In this document: piece after piece, positions 1 through 11,645 of the stretch
Layout: each line of letters starts with the position of its first letter
Position numbering within the stretch: the stretch's first letter is position 1
Source: Toxorhynchites rutilus septentrionalis
Taxonomy: Eukaryota; Arthropoda; Insecta; Diptera; Culicidae
DNA: 64,000 bases
NCBI RefSeq assembly: GCF_029784135.1
Contig: NC_073746.1
Coordinates: 114,760,035-114,824,034, forward strand
Direction: 5' to 3'
Notes under the pieces: model-generated
The model's input: the letters and a program-made list of their open reading frames with translations, nothing else
The model's database searches: none
What the model was told of the DNA's origin: nothing
Position numbers and translations under genes: made by a program

Positions 1-2560
1 AAAGAGAAACTGAATGGTGGTATGAACCTAAATAGAATGAAGAAGTCCTCATCGATTGCTGGTTTCTATCAGTAAACTCTCCCCCATTTCTGTAATCTAT
101 TGATTAACCGCCAATATGCGTGATGAACTATAATTTCACCGAAGCGAAAATCAATTACATTTCGTAACCGTCTTCGGGGAATGTGGTTGGAAACGTCTCA
201 ATCTTTTTCGCCGACATATAAACAATTTAATCACGCCACCCGTTGGTTGGAATGGTTACAAGTTACGATGAGAGTAGTCAATTAAATCGCAATCGATTCC
301 TGGTGCGGTAGCCTTCTTTCTTAATTAGACTAATCGACGCGGCATGATTACAACGAAAGCACCATATTCCGTACATGGTACGAACGTAGTTCCGATTCAT
401 CCGGGCCGCTTTTTCGCTTATCAGTTTTTTATACGTGATCTAGGTCGCATATACACTTTACCAGAGGCGGTCAGGCAATAATGGGCTTCAACCTGTCGAT
501 GCCGGTATTCGTTCGAGATCCGAGCAAACTTTATGGAACTGTTAATATTCATGTAGGTACACAGGTATGAAGGTTTTTCAAGAAAACAGTGAAGCAACAT
601 TGAACGCGTTCGTACGTATCACTTGCGATGCCAACAACCTGCATACTTCATGTACGAAAAATAAACTACATCATGCTGAACTAGTTTTGCTGCTTGTCAT
701 CGGGCGGGAATTTATTGAAGAAAATACACCATCAGAACCGCTGTATGTTCAATCTACTGTACACAGGTCGAAACATAAAAAAGGAAAGAAAAACAACCCC
801 GATAACAACACACGTACGTGAAATCAAGAAAGTATGAATTGACCCCAATTTTCTTTCCATCAGCTCGTTTTTAAGCGCTATGTACACATCATGCTCTCGC
901 CGCCGCCGCCGCTACTGATAAATTATTTCCGATATTACCGCCCTGGGAGGGAATTTGGTAACGATGAGGAATTCGAGCGGTCATTCATTGGTTAAAAATT
1001 GCAAGGCTTTTAGCCTTGTTCGAAAATAAAGAAAGCTGCTGACGATGGAGTGAACGGTTTGCCTTTTGTTATATTTCATGTTTCGCATGTTTCGCCCTCC
1101 TGCCAGATGTTAACTTTACGTGTGTTGCATTTTAACTTTGCAAGCCACGGCATCTAGTTGCTCGAATCACCGAAAATTGCACAACGAGAATGATTTGCTA
1201 GTCCCAAGCGTCATTCTGTGTGTTCTTTGTGCAATTTGGTTGGTTCAGGTCAATCACGGAGAGCAACTACGAATTGTACAGTCTACCCAAGCTCAAGCTC
1301 AAGCAAGCCACGGCATCTAGTTGTTTGCGGTGTCACCATTCGCATCTATGTTCTGTATCCCGTACGAATTGTGGAAGTAATAACGAATAACTTCAAACAA
1401 GCATTTCTCAAATCTTGTCATTTCATACCTATTTTTTTCATTATTTTATATTTTCTCAATCGCTGTTATTGTTTTGGTTTTTTTCGCATATAATTTTCCA
1501 CTAGCGTAAACATCCAATTAATTCAGCGCAAAAAAGTCCACATTCAGCGCTATTGTACATCGGCTTTGATTAAAAAGCAGGTGCAAGGAGGTGAAAAGTT
1601 GAAAGACCTCTTTTTCTTTCGCGAGAAACAGAGGGCGTTGTGACATCGTACATGAAATGATTGTCCCTTTCCTTTTTTTTACTTGATGTATTCAACAGAG
1701 CAAACAATTTTGGAGTGAGATTTAATTGGTTGTTAGATGAGGATGGAAAGAAACTACAGATAGTTGAATCTGTTTTGGAAATGGAACGATTTCTGGCATA
1801 TTGTCAAGTGTATTCGGGTATATTCATAACGATTGAGCTATGAATTAATAACTTTTTATACATTAAGAACAGATTCAGTTTTTTTTATACTCCTAATTAT
1901 TATGAAATCAACGAGTGCGCGAAACCGTCCATCCCAAGCCCATTCACTGTCGCTAATTTGCGTCAATTTGGCGCACGATTTGCTTATGTGACAATTGTGG
2001 CCTGGAGCGAGCACATCTGTAGCCAGCGGTGGTCTCAAATGTACGCTGCTATGGTCACGCTCCCCGCCAGCCAGATGACATCATATGGCGAGTAATTTGC
2101 TGCTGCCCTTCTGCTTCTTCGTGTCATATTTGCTCACAGCGCAAGGAAAAGGCGCGCATGACGCGTGTGTGTGTCTCGCTTCCTTTATGATGCATACAGT
2201 AGAATAATAGCGCTCGCGCGTTATGATTGTTTTTTTTTAATAAGTTACAGATTTGCATACCGGGAGGAAGTTCGCGTACTTAGTTATGAGTTGATTTAGC
2301 ATTGCGCGTATTGAAATTCTTCACGTGCCCTCGACACATCGAATGTTACGCAGTTCATCTTCAAAAGATTGACAGTCTCGTAGGTCTTTTGCAGGGTTGA
2401 ATGTATTCTATACGCATATATTTGATTTATTTTAGTTCATCTATGTCACGACTAGCAATTTTCACTTTTCTTCAGAAAACGATGTTTTTATGCCTAATCT
2501 AATCTTCTGGAAAAACACAAAAAAAGTTATCGTTCGTTCTCAACTTTTAAAAAACAACAC
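1..2560. other. No gene recognised
   Basis: I see no coding exon or transposase remnant here; the short open frames lack family resemblance and good splice context. A 20-bp sequence (AAGCCACGGCATCTAGTTG and neighbours) occurs at about 1141 and again at about 1303, a small direct duplication. A short CCG run lies near 900. The stretch could be intergenic, or upstream intron of the LRCH gene if that gene's first exon lies left of the window. Confidence 0.5.
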
Positions 2561-2569
2561 CAAGCTCAA

Positions 2570-3938
2570 TTGTACCAAGTTGATATTCTAGACATAACAG
2601 TCTCGCCATGTAATTTTTGTAGATCCATAATAAATAAATCGGTTCAAGTACAAGAATTTAATGCCACGCTTTCAGCAGGGCTAATGCTCTCATTTCTGGT
2701 TTGGAAGAACGAACTAAGTCCCAAAAAAATAAAAAAAAAGTTTAACAGAACACGTGTACACCTAGTTAGTGAATGTCTACTAACAATGAGATTTAAATTC
2801 TGCAAAGCTGTTGCAGTTCACTCACTTCTTTATAAAACGATGTTTTCATGCATAATCTTTCGGAAAACACGGAAAACAAGAGCATATTTCCAACAATTAT
2901 TGAACAATACGAATAATTCAAGAATGTGGAAAACAATTAATTCCATTTTTGGACGCTCCAAGGAAAGAACACAAATTAATCTTATTAATGATGGTATTGA
3001 GTATACAAAGGACGAAGAAGTGTGTGAAGTTTTTAACGAATATTTTTCAAACATCGGAACTCAACTATCTCGTGAAATTCCTAAGCGTAATAATGGTAAT
3101 CCATCGATGTACACTCGTTAAGTCCCAAACTCAATTTTTTTATATCCGTCAAATCCAGCTGAGGTGCTAACGATCATACAAGATCTGAACAGCAAAAAAG
3201 GTTGCGGGTCTGATAATATCCCAGTGAATGTAATAAAAACGAACGCAATTGCCTTTTCTAGAATTTGCTCGGAAATGTTCAACATATTGCTGTCTACAGG
3301 AAGATACCCAAACTGTCTAAAAATTGCTAGAGTCGTGCCAATTTTTAAATCCGGCAATTGTAAAAATCCTAGCAACTATCGACCGATATCAACCCTATCA
3401 GTGTTTAATGAAATATTTGAAAAGCTCATTATTGTCAGATTTCTTGATTTTTTTAAATAAAAATAACGCATGTATACACTCACTATTGTAATATGGAATA
3501 ATAGTATGGGGGCATGCATGTAAAACAAAACTAAAACAATTACAAGTGTTGCAGAATAGATGTTTGAAAATCATATACAGACTACCAATTCTTCATCCTA
3601 CTTCGGACTTGTACTCTGACGATTCTCATAGTTTACTGCCTCTTATTGGACTGCGCGAATTACAGACTGTAAAATTTATTCACAGCGTAATAAATGACAA
3701 TAATATCCATCACAACCTGACAATACCTACAGCAAATCACCAACACTCCACACGACAAGCCCAAAATTTAATGCGAAGTCGGGCAACAACCAATGTTGGT
3801 CAACAGCGCATTTTGTTTTATGGACCGTCCCGTTTCAATGCTTTGCCACCGGAAATCCGAGCAATAACACGTTCAGATCTTTTTAAAAATAAATTGAAGC
3901 TATACCTAAAATCGATCATAAGAGTTTTCCTAGTATAG
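2570..3938 (+). pseudogene. Broken non-LTR retrotransposon reverse transcriptase
   Basis: The frame from 2570 reads through one internal stop (TAA at 3119) into 3460. It covers the linker before the reverse transcriptase (around 2880-3110, with a W-K-T-I-N-S-I-F motif) and the fingers region, including GCGSDNIPVNVIK and SNYRPISTLS. A second frame, 3546-3938, matches the carboxyl-terminal domain of such enzymes (LQNRCLKIIYRLP, then ALPPEIR and a final FKNKLKLYLK). The palm with the catalytic YxDD motif should lie between 3460 and 3546 but is absent, so an internal deletion removed it. The overall arrangement fits CR1/Jockey-type elements; I cannot place it more finely. It cannot encode an active enzyme. 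Confidence 0.8.
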
Positions 3939-4184
3939 ATTTCGGTCAACCACAATAATCCACCTCAGTGTTTAGCTTTCTTATTTTTGTATACTTGCCA
4001 GTTTTTCTTATAATCTTGTACAATCTATGTTTTATATTCAAATTTTTGTTGTTTCTATTTATCTTTTTTACTATGTTATATTCTTATATTATATTGAATC
4101 CCTTAAAAGAAATACTATTTTCACTGGGATCCATACATCCATTGCTCTACATGTTATTGTCCGCTCAAAAAAAAATAATAATAA

Positions 4185-4312
4185 AAAAAAACCCCGAAGA
4201 CACTTCTGGAAGCGCTAAAGGTGTTGAACATCGAGAAGGAATTGGCCGGCATCCAAAAGTCGGTCATCCTTAGCACCTGCGCGATTGTCCAACAATTCCT
4301 CGGTCAGGACTA
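4185..4312 (+). pseudogene. Possible retroelement ORF 3' fragment
   Basis: An open frame without a start reads LLEALKVLNIEKELAGIQ, then KSVILSTCAIVQQFLGQD, and stops at 4310-4312. It follows an A-rich run (about 4147-4192) that could be the tail of the preceding retrotransposon. The wording is reminiscent of mosquito retroelement proteins, but I could not assign a family. It may be a separate insertion next to the 2570-3938 relic. Confidence 0.3.
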
Positions 4313-4905
4313 AAACAGCACGAGCATGTAGATACGTGCATTCCGCAGAGCCTAGTCCCCCTTTGGCATTCAGAAGCCCGGGGGCAGGTGAAAATTCTGG
4401 CTAGGTTCGCCTAGTTAAGAAGTGAGATAAGTCTGCCAAAAAAAAAAACACCAAAAAACTTATTGTTTATTCCCAGTATTTCAAAAAACAACATCAAGTT
4501 CAAATGTCCCATGTTGTCCCACTATGCATTTTTATACTTATAATCAAGCTTGATTGATTCAAGTGAGGGGAACTTTTCACATTTCGTTAGACAATAATTT
4601 ACTGCTCATAAAAAAACGCGGTGTATTGCTAAACTGAAATGCTTAAAGCTTCTGGTAGTCAAATATGTTAGAAAACTTTGATTGCGTTTTTCTCAGTTAC
4701 TAATTTTGGAACATGGGACAACTATGCGTAGAACGGCAGTATACAGACAAGAATTCCTTTGACAATAAATCGTAAAACTTGTTTTCATCGTGCGCGGTGT
4801 TTTTCTTCCGTTGCGTTTCAGCAGCAGAAGCTTTGCTAATGATTATTCTGCTTTTGTTCCACAATTTTCAGGCATGTGAATAACAGATGCTAACATAGGT
4901 TTATT
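4313..4905. other. No feature recognised
   Basis: AT-rich sequence between the retroelement debris and the SINE. No coding frame, inverted repeat or tandem repeat was found. Confidence 0.4.
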
Positions 4906-4918
4906 ACGTGTCAACATT

Positions 4919-5190
4919 CTTCTTCTTCTTAAGTGGCACTACCGTTCCTAGAGAAACTTCGCCGTCTCAACGTAGTATTACTTGCGTCATTTCTATTAGT
5001 ACTTAGTTGAGATTTCTATGCCAAATAACACGCCTCAAAATGCATTCTGAGTGGCAAACTCTAGAAAACGCGTGACCACAGTGCAAGTCGGAGGAAATGT
5101 CTATGACGAAAAGTTCCCCCGACCAGAACGGGAATCGAACACGAACCCCCGGCATGCGAGGTTTGACGCTAACCACTCGGTCACGGGAGC
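4919..5190 (-). mobile_element. tRNA-derived SINE with 13-bp target duplication
   Basis: Read on the - strand it starts GCTCCCGTGACCGAGTGG. This contains a good RNA polymerase III A box (TGACCGAGTGG), followed about 35 bp later by a B box-like GTTCGATTCCC, so the head is tRNA-like. The body continues with sequence unrelated to tRNA and ends in a run of AAG units (TTCTTCTTCTT on +). It is flanked by ACGTGTCAACATT (4906-4918) and ACGTGCCAACATT (5191-5203), a 13-bp target duplication with one mismatch that fixes both ends. It resembles the Feilai-type SINEs known from Aedes; the name is from memory and unchecked. A LINE enzyme would have mobilised it. Confidence 0.88.
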
Positions 5191-5249
5191 ACGTGCCAAC
5201 ATTAGGAGGCCTAAAAGCAAAAAGTAAAAAAAATTGGCTTGGTAGAGTA

Positions 5250-5928
5250 CAGGCAATCTTTTTTTTTGTGCGGGTGATAGGGACCGCATAAAAAATCGCA
5301 TTAAAAACGTGCAAAATTTTACCAGTAGCTTTAAAAAATCGTGTTCGGTACACATTTTGAAAAAAACTTTTTTGTGCGGTAGATAGGGACCGCATAAAAA
5401 AGTCCCCCAAGAAAATAACTCAAATCAACGCCGCTCACCGTTCAATTTCCTTTTATTTCCCTGCTTTGCGACGGGACAGTTTGCCTTTTCGGTTGCGCGT
5501 GGCTGTTTTGTGCTTTTACTTGCATGTCGAAACATGTTGCTGTTAGAAATCATGTCATGCAAACACTTAGAGGCCCCGCATACTACAGACTTTCTGTCAA
5601 CCAACAGTTTGGTCGGGATGGCCTTCTGGTGCAAAAACCGACCCAACTGAATCGGCGTAATGTGCGCACATGCATACTTCTCCGTATTGATTAGGAAGCC
5701 GACCAAACTATCGGCCGACAAATCAGTCTGCAGTCATTTAGAAAAACTTAGAGCGTTCGATGGGAGAAAGGGAATGATTTCAGAAGTGGATAATTGAGAC
5801 GCAAATATGCTTTTTTCGCACTGAAATGCATATAAACCATCGAAAAAAACTAATGGACGATAACTTCGTCAAATATGCTTCTTTTCATATACCGCACAAA
5901 AAAAATCGCACTAAAAAAGGTTTCACTG
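5250..5928 (+). mobile_element. TA-flanked inverted-repeat element, copy A
   Basis: The ends are CAGGCAATCTTTTTTTTTGT on the left and the complement of CAGTGAAACCTTTTTTAGTG on the right. Each is flanked by TA (5248-5249, 5929-5930), as expected for Tc1/mariner/pogo-type transposition. Both subterminal regions carry repeats of TTTTTTGTGCGG and its complement. The middle (5425-5721, -) is an open frame of 98 codons with no recognised domain. An inverted second copy lies at 50761-51721. Probably non-autonomous. Confidence 0.75.
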
Positions 5929-6072
5929 TAATAGTTTTTGCTTGCACCAGTTCGATAAGTCCCAAAAATCTAATTCGTAATCAGTTTAAACAAACTCGGA
6001 ATGCAAGAGCATTTAAAGTTACATTGGAAGATAGGCATTGAAAGTAAAAACATTAAAGTCTTAACCCTTTAA

Positions 6073-7323
6073 CCCTCCTGTACTCGCGTGCAAAATGACG
6101 TATACCCGCGCACGGTGTCACAGACCGAAAATCGAACTTCTCTGTAATGTTGCCATTGTGTATTTTTCCGACTTTATTGGCATTTATTTGAAGAAGAGGA
6201 TATAATTGAATGAAAAAACATCAAAAATATGTTTTCTTCCTCTTTATAATGTTTTAATAGTCATCTAATTCAGCCTCCTCAAAACAGAGTAATTTTTGAT
6301 ACTCCAACACAAATAACGAAATTCGAATTTTTCACTGTTATTAATTAAAAGTAAGCAACTGAATATAATTCATGGAAGTATAATGAGCTGTAAAAAATAT
6401 AAAAACGTATTAATCGATTGTGGTTTCATAGGAGTAAGAATCAGAACATAGCATAACTGCAAACATATTTTTTACATTTCATGCAGTTGTTGGGTGTTTT
6501 TCGTGTTTTTTTTTTATCGAAGAGAAGAATGTAGAACGACCTTCTAGATAATTACCGGATGATAAAAGTTCTGGAATATAATGTTTGCATATTTCTGATA
6601 TTCTTTGTCTCTGTCTTCTTGGGAAACAAAGATATAATGCCTTTTTTAGATAGGGCATAAAAAGATGATATAAAAGGATTTCTAGGAACTACCTTTTCTT
6701 ATTCTTGTTTTCTTGTCGATGTTGTCCATTTAAAAAAAATATCCCTGAAACTGTAACTGTTAAAAATTACCATAAGCCACCGATTAGTTTTTAGTTTACT
6801 GTTTACAATTCTTCCACAAGTGAAACAAGTGTGTATATGTATGACCATTATATTTAGCGAATAACCATACAAAAGTCAAACATTTATATTTTGCTTTTGA
6901 ACGTATGAATCTAATATATCGATTATATCAACGAATAGTTCATATATGGATCTGTTGAATCCAGTTACAAAAGAGACTGAAATCATATAAGAATAGTCCA
7001 GTAATGATCTTATGCATTATGTTCAATAAATATTCCACGCCACTAACATTAATTTATAAATTTCATTCGAGAATATTCTAGAATATGAAAAAGGGCACTT
7101 GTCCAAAAAAGTTACTCCTATACTCGCGTCGGTGTGTCTGACCGAAAGTCTAAAAAAGTGGCACACTTCCCCTTTGTACCAACACATGCGACACGCTAAA
7201 CGATCACGAACGACGAATAACGAAGCTAGAGAGAATCGCAAAGTCGTAGTGTTGATATTTTCTGAGAAATGAACGAATTATTGATTTCTCGGTCTGACAG
7301 ACCAATGTGTGAGTATAGGAGTG
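6073..7323. mobile_element. TTAA-flanked inverted-repeat element (piggyBac-like MITE)
   Basis: The left end CCCTCCTGTACTCGCGTG and the right end (complement CACTCCTATACTCACAC) are both bordered by TTAA (6069-6072 and 7324-7327). A TTAA target and ends starting with C-rich sequence fit the piggyBac superfamily. A second inward copy of the end (about 7112, CTCCTATACTCGCGTC) makes the last 210 bp a smaller inverted-repeat unit, so two related elements may be fused. No transposase frame is present. A related end occurs at 18846-19069. Confidence 0.65.
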
Positions 7324-7804
7324 TTAAGAATACCCTATTCCTAAAGGTCCAAAAATAAAGGATTTCGTCATTTGCGTCAATGCTAACGTCGAATAATGGC
7401 CCCACATTAAACTTGCCGGAACGGAATCAACGAAACCAAAACAAAACCCGTAATTAGCTGTTACAATATCGGAACCATAAACACTATTCACATTTTCGGC
7501 AGACTGATTCACATTTCACCTAAATCAAAGATAAACTGTAAAATGTATCGAATTTCATCTTTTTTCCCTTCTATTTCTGACTCCCTGTAACCCATAAATA
7601 CATCCAAAGAAAAGGATGCTTCACGATTGTCAGGTATCTTTCAATAGGACGAAGTTCTAGGGTGTATGTAAGAATGTAATTTTTCAGCACAATGTTAATA
7701 TTGTTTTGCGCATACCACTTCTACTCATCTTTCGGTAATGGATTGACGCGAAACCAGACCAGAGCAAGAAAAACATGTGTGCTATTCCTAAAAGGCAGCT
7801 CTGT

Positions 7805-8240
7805 TTGCCTTAAACTGGCTCTTATTCAATAATTACGCTACGTGAGACAATTCTTCAGGCTATCATTTGAAAGTTGAAAAAAATTAATACAGGATATAGT
7901 TGTGAAATATTCAAATTTGTGGATTTATGCAACATTTTAGAAGTGTAAAACTTAAAAGTAAGTGGTTTTTCGGGTGTTATTCTTAGTTTTATCCAAAAAG
8001 TGCATAATAAACATGAATGTTTCCAACAACCAAATTCAAGCTCTCTAATTGCTCTACAATTCGTTCTCTGACACCCAACTCCTATCTATTTTTATACGCT
8101 CCAATAGCATTTTAAACAATTCCTGGTGAATCTTCAACTAGAATTTACCAAAATGTTTCTCCATGATAGCCAGTTAATTGTTATATTAATGTTCAAATAT
8201 TTAATTTTCGCTTGAAATAAGGAATATTTCAAATATTCGA
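7805..8240 (+). repeat. Dispersed repeat, copy 1 of 3
   Basis: Starts around CCTTAAACTGGCTCTTATTC and ends near TTTCGCTTGAAATAAG. A diverged direct copy lies at 12711-13145 and an inverted partial copy at about 57425-57645. Non-coding; element class unknown. Confidence 0.55.
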
Positions 8241-8289
8241 CAGTTCTCTGCATACTAGCCCATGCATTTCTTCTACATTATTCACTACT

Positions 8290-8479
8290 TTAGGTCGTTT
8301 TAGAAGGTGTCCCTTCATAATAGATACAGTATTTTTCTATTGAGCGCAGTTCTGGAGTATTTGGGGGGTTCAGAACTTGCGGTACGAAATCGACATCATT
8401 CGCCTTACACCGCTCTAGCACGTCCTTAGTGGCAATTTCAACTAAATCGTAACACTTAACTAAATCGCAAATGATATAA
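8290..8479 (-). pseudogene. Tc1-type transposase C-terminal fragment
   Basis: The - strand frame contains KDVLERCKANDVDFVPQ followed by LNPPNTPELRSIEKY, the conserved end of an IS630-Tc1 transposase, where the final catalytic acid sits in the ELRxIEKYW motif. The usual W is replaced (KYC). Upstream the frame runs into the terminal repeat of the element that starts at 8480, so that insertion cut the gene. The same transposase family occurs as a longer relic at 34967-35910. Confidence 0.7.
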
Positions 8480-9688
8480 GGGGCTGTCCACATACCACGT
8501 GGACAGAAAAAGCATGATTTTAGACACCCCCCTCCCCCTCCGTGGACAAGCGTGGACATTTCTTATACCCCTCCCCCTGTTGTCCACGTGGACATTCCTC
8601 CGGTTTTAAGGAAAAAATCAAGAAATTCTATTTTTTTCGCTTAAATTTCATTTCAGGTTTGTTTCTATTTTCTATTCCATATGTATATTGATAAAAATTA
8701 TAGCCTTACCAATGGTAACGATTTGTCTTGAAATCTTCGATTTTTTTCAACATTGTCCGGGAGCTCATTATTTTTTTCCGAATTCTATTTATGTTATCTC
8801 CATATCCATTTTAAAATATCGATTGTGAGCTTATTCTCGAGGATTTTTATCAAAGCTGGCTGGCTGTTTGAGTTTTCAAAAAATCAGACAATGAAATCAA
8901 GCACTTTGTTTGAAAACAGAATTTTCTCGTCTAAACAACAATGACTTTCGCTTTTACAGGTTCGGTAGTGCCTGATGGCTATAATGAACCTAGTAAAAAC
9001 AAAACATCTGCAATATCATCGTGATCGATGATTCCGTTGACCTACAACTCATAATTGTTAAATCATGCTAAACATTGTCCTGAAAAATTGGTGCCGATTC
9101 TAAGGAAAAAACCAAAAGCATACTTTTGTAGACATACATTTTTTCGATCATAGATGCACCGTTTTTAACTGAGTATTTCAGCATCCTTCATGCAACTTGA
9201 GAATTCCATCCTCTCAGAACTTATGCTATGCAGTAAGTTGAAGTTCTTACAAGAATCTTAACAGTTAAGAATCTGAAGATGCAATATCTGGTGTGTAAGG
9301 CGGGTGGAGTTTTAGAAGTGCCCTAGAAGCGTTCTGGATCGTTGATTTTCAAACGTTCAGCTGCTAGCAGTACTTGTTGGAATTCATCGAAACTAGTTGC
9401 TTGGTAGATGCTCATGATACAGATTTTATTCCAGTCCTACCAGACCCAGCCATAACTTTCTTCAAGCGAAAACCTGCTTCGGGGTTCCATTCACTTGCTA
9501 AGATTTTTTTAACTCAACATTCTTGTAAATGATTTGCCCTTTCCAATTCGTTACAAATATGTATTTTTGTCGCGTTTATGAAACGAATCGCAGATTGAGA
9601 TAAGTCCCTTCAAGTGTTTTTCGGTAAAACAAACCCTTATTCCGGAATCCGGTCGGATTTGAAATTAGCACAATGTTGCGTTCTTTAA

Positions 9689-10387
9689 GAGGGTATTCTA
9701 GTCTAGAATTTTGAAAAAATCAATTTCTTTTCTTCATATTTCTCTAATTCAGACATTTAAGAATATACCATAGGAGAGCCTTCTCGAAAATCTCATTATT
9801 TACCAAGTTATAGCCATTTTAGTGATGCGATATCTTATCTAGTACGGCCATAACAATTAACTTCAAACGCGTTTTTCTCGAAACATGTTTTTTTCAAACT
9901 GGCTTACACGATATCTCAAGTTCTACTTATCCGATCTATGTTTATATGAATACAATCTGTATGTATCTTTCTATCGCATGAACCTATAAAAAATCATGAT
10001 TTTGTAACTTTACTATTTTAAAAAAATCAAGAAACTTGAAAAAATGTTTTAAACAGCATTTTTTTTCTTCAAATTACCGCCATTTTATCAAAAAACACGT
10101 TTTTGACTTGTCCGAGGTTCATGCGATAGTGGCATCTTTACTGATTCAGAATCTGTTCGATTTGTTCGAGAACCTGAAGTGCTGGAATCTTGTACGCCAT
10201 GGCAAAACTTTTTTTTGAACCCCCTCACTTGATCAGCTTCTAATTATGGATATATTTTTTTCGTTCAATTTTCGTTTTATTGTTGAAAAATAGATAAACG
10301 AATAGTGATATAATGGATGGTAAAAATATTCTTTGTTTTACTTTTTCGGAGCTCGAAGAAACGTCCGAAATTCGGTCTCTATCCCCC
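9689..10387 (+). mobile_element. TTAA-flanked MITE, copy A
   Basis: It begins GAGGGTATTCTAGTCTAGA and ends with a diverged inverted end TCTCTATCCCCC, bordered by TTAA at 9685-9688 and 10388-10391. Copy B at 36237-36968 is about 730 bp, inverted, and shares both ends and the interior (for example TTGACTTGTCCGAGGTTCATG here). The 60-codon frame inside is not a protein gene. The element sits inside the 8480-11642 transposon and is therefore younger. Confidence 0.8.
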
Positions 10388-10867
10388 TTAATCTGATCGA
10401 GTCAGATCCTATCGGATTGTACAAATGTTGCAACCTTGAAATGCGGAATGCAAAAGTTTATTTCGTCGGATTGCGATATGTCAAATCCGATCGGGTTCCG
10501 TAATATGGGTTAATATGTAGTCCACGCAGTGTTGCATGTTTGCATGTTGCATGCATGTTTTTCGTGATGTTTTGTTTCTGTGATTTCGGTGATTTTCGAC
10601 ATCTGTAGCGAATCTACTAATTCATGTGCATGAAAGATTAATCTTGTCTTTAAATTAATCAACAGTAGCAGCATGAACTTTCCAGACAACTCAAAAGAAG
10701 CGCATTACAAAAATTACCAGACATCAATGAAGAACAACATCATTGCAAGAAATAGATCTCCAGAGTTGTTCGTTTCAATGTTCAGAAATCCTTGGGAGTT
10801 CTCGAAAAAAAACAGTTTTGTCATCAAGAGCAAAAGCTGAATTCAACCCGCACTTAAGTCGTGAATA

Positions 10868-11209
10868 TAGTAGAACCCCGATTATCTGCGGAATAGTGCG
10901 GCAAGGCCTCCGCGGATTACGAAAATCGCGGATAACGTAATAAATTACTAAAAATGAGATTCGAACACAAAAAAAAATATTTCGGCATGATAACTAAGTT
11001 TTATGAATACAGGCATCATTAAACTATGCATCTGTAAAGTCGTACACACCAGGGGTCAATTAATGTAAAAGCCATAACCAAAACAAAATAGCAAAAGCCT
11101 ATCACTCACTGATCAATTCCGGGAAAGTCCATAGAATTACTATGGAACTCACTTCCACGGATAAACTGCACCGCGGATCATCCGCTCGTGGATAATCGAG
11201 GTTCCACTG
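10868..11209. mobile_element. TA-flanked pogo/Tigger-like MITE
   Basis: Ends TAGTAGAACCCCGATTATC and, as complement, CAGTGGAACCTCGATTATCC, flanked by TA at 10866-10867 and 11210-11211. CAGTGGAACCTCG-type ends with TA duplications are typical of Tigger/pogo elements. At 342 bp it is non-autonomous. It lies inside the 8480-11642 element. Confidence 0.8.
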
Positions 11210-11645
11210 TACTACAAAAATCCAACTTTTTTTTTGTTATTGGGTGTCTTCATCCTGGCGGATTTAATGGCCCTCTATTACCGATTGGAATAAATTGGAT
11301 CCTAGTTCATGTGCGTTACTTTCAGAATATACATTTCAGGAAATAGGTTCAGTCAGATGAAAAAATATGGATGTTTGACCGAGCAGCACTCTCAGGCAGC
11401 TCAGTATTTTTATTAATGAATACTGAGTACTCAGGACGTGCGTGAAGTTCAGAAAATCGTGTATATACATAACATATCTCATTCAATTTTGACTACTAAC
11501 TTGAATGTTTTACTTTAAAAAATACTTAACGTGTCCACGTGGACAGTATCAAAACCCCCTCCCCCCTCACCGTGGACAAGCGTGGACATTCTCGTAACCC
11601 CTACCCCCCCTAAAGTTGTCCACGTGGTATGTGGACAGCCCCTAA

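Larger units (their letters stand above)
8480..11642. mobile_element. 3.2-kb TAA-flanked inverted-repeat DNA transposon
   Basis: The ends are exact complements over GGGGCTGTCCACATACCACG, with further GTCCACGTGGAC repeats just inside. TAA flanks both sides (8477-8479 and 11643-11645). A 3-bp TWA target suggests PIF/Harbinger; no transposase was recognised, so this class is tentative. Subterminal tracts rich in CCCCTCCCC with GTGGACAAGCGTGGACA are shared with elements at 42770-52163 and 55358. Internal sequence around 9230-9330 and 11330-11410 is also shared with 50518-50600 and 51890-51950, confirming one family. It hosts two later insertions: 9689-10387 and 10868-11209. Confidence 0.75.

Noticed and set aside
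5097..5190. A functional tRNA gene on the - strand
   Set aside because: The tRNA-like head continues into a SINE body, and the target duplication encloses the entire 272-bp unit, so it is a retroposon.
5425..5721. A 98-codon protein inside the TA element
   Set aside because: No domain recognised and copy B does not preserve the frame, so not called as a gene.
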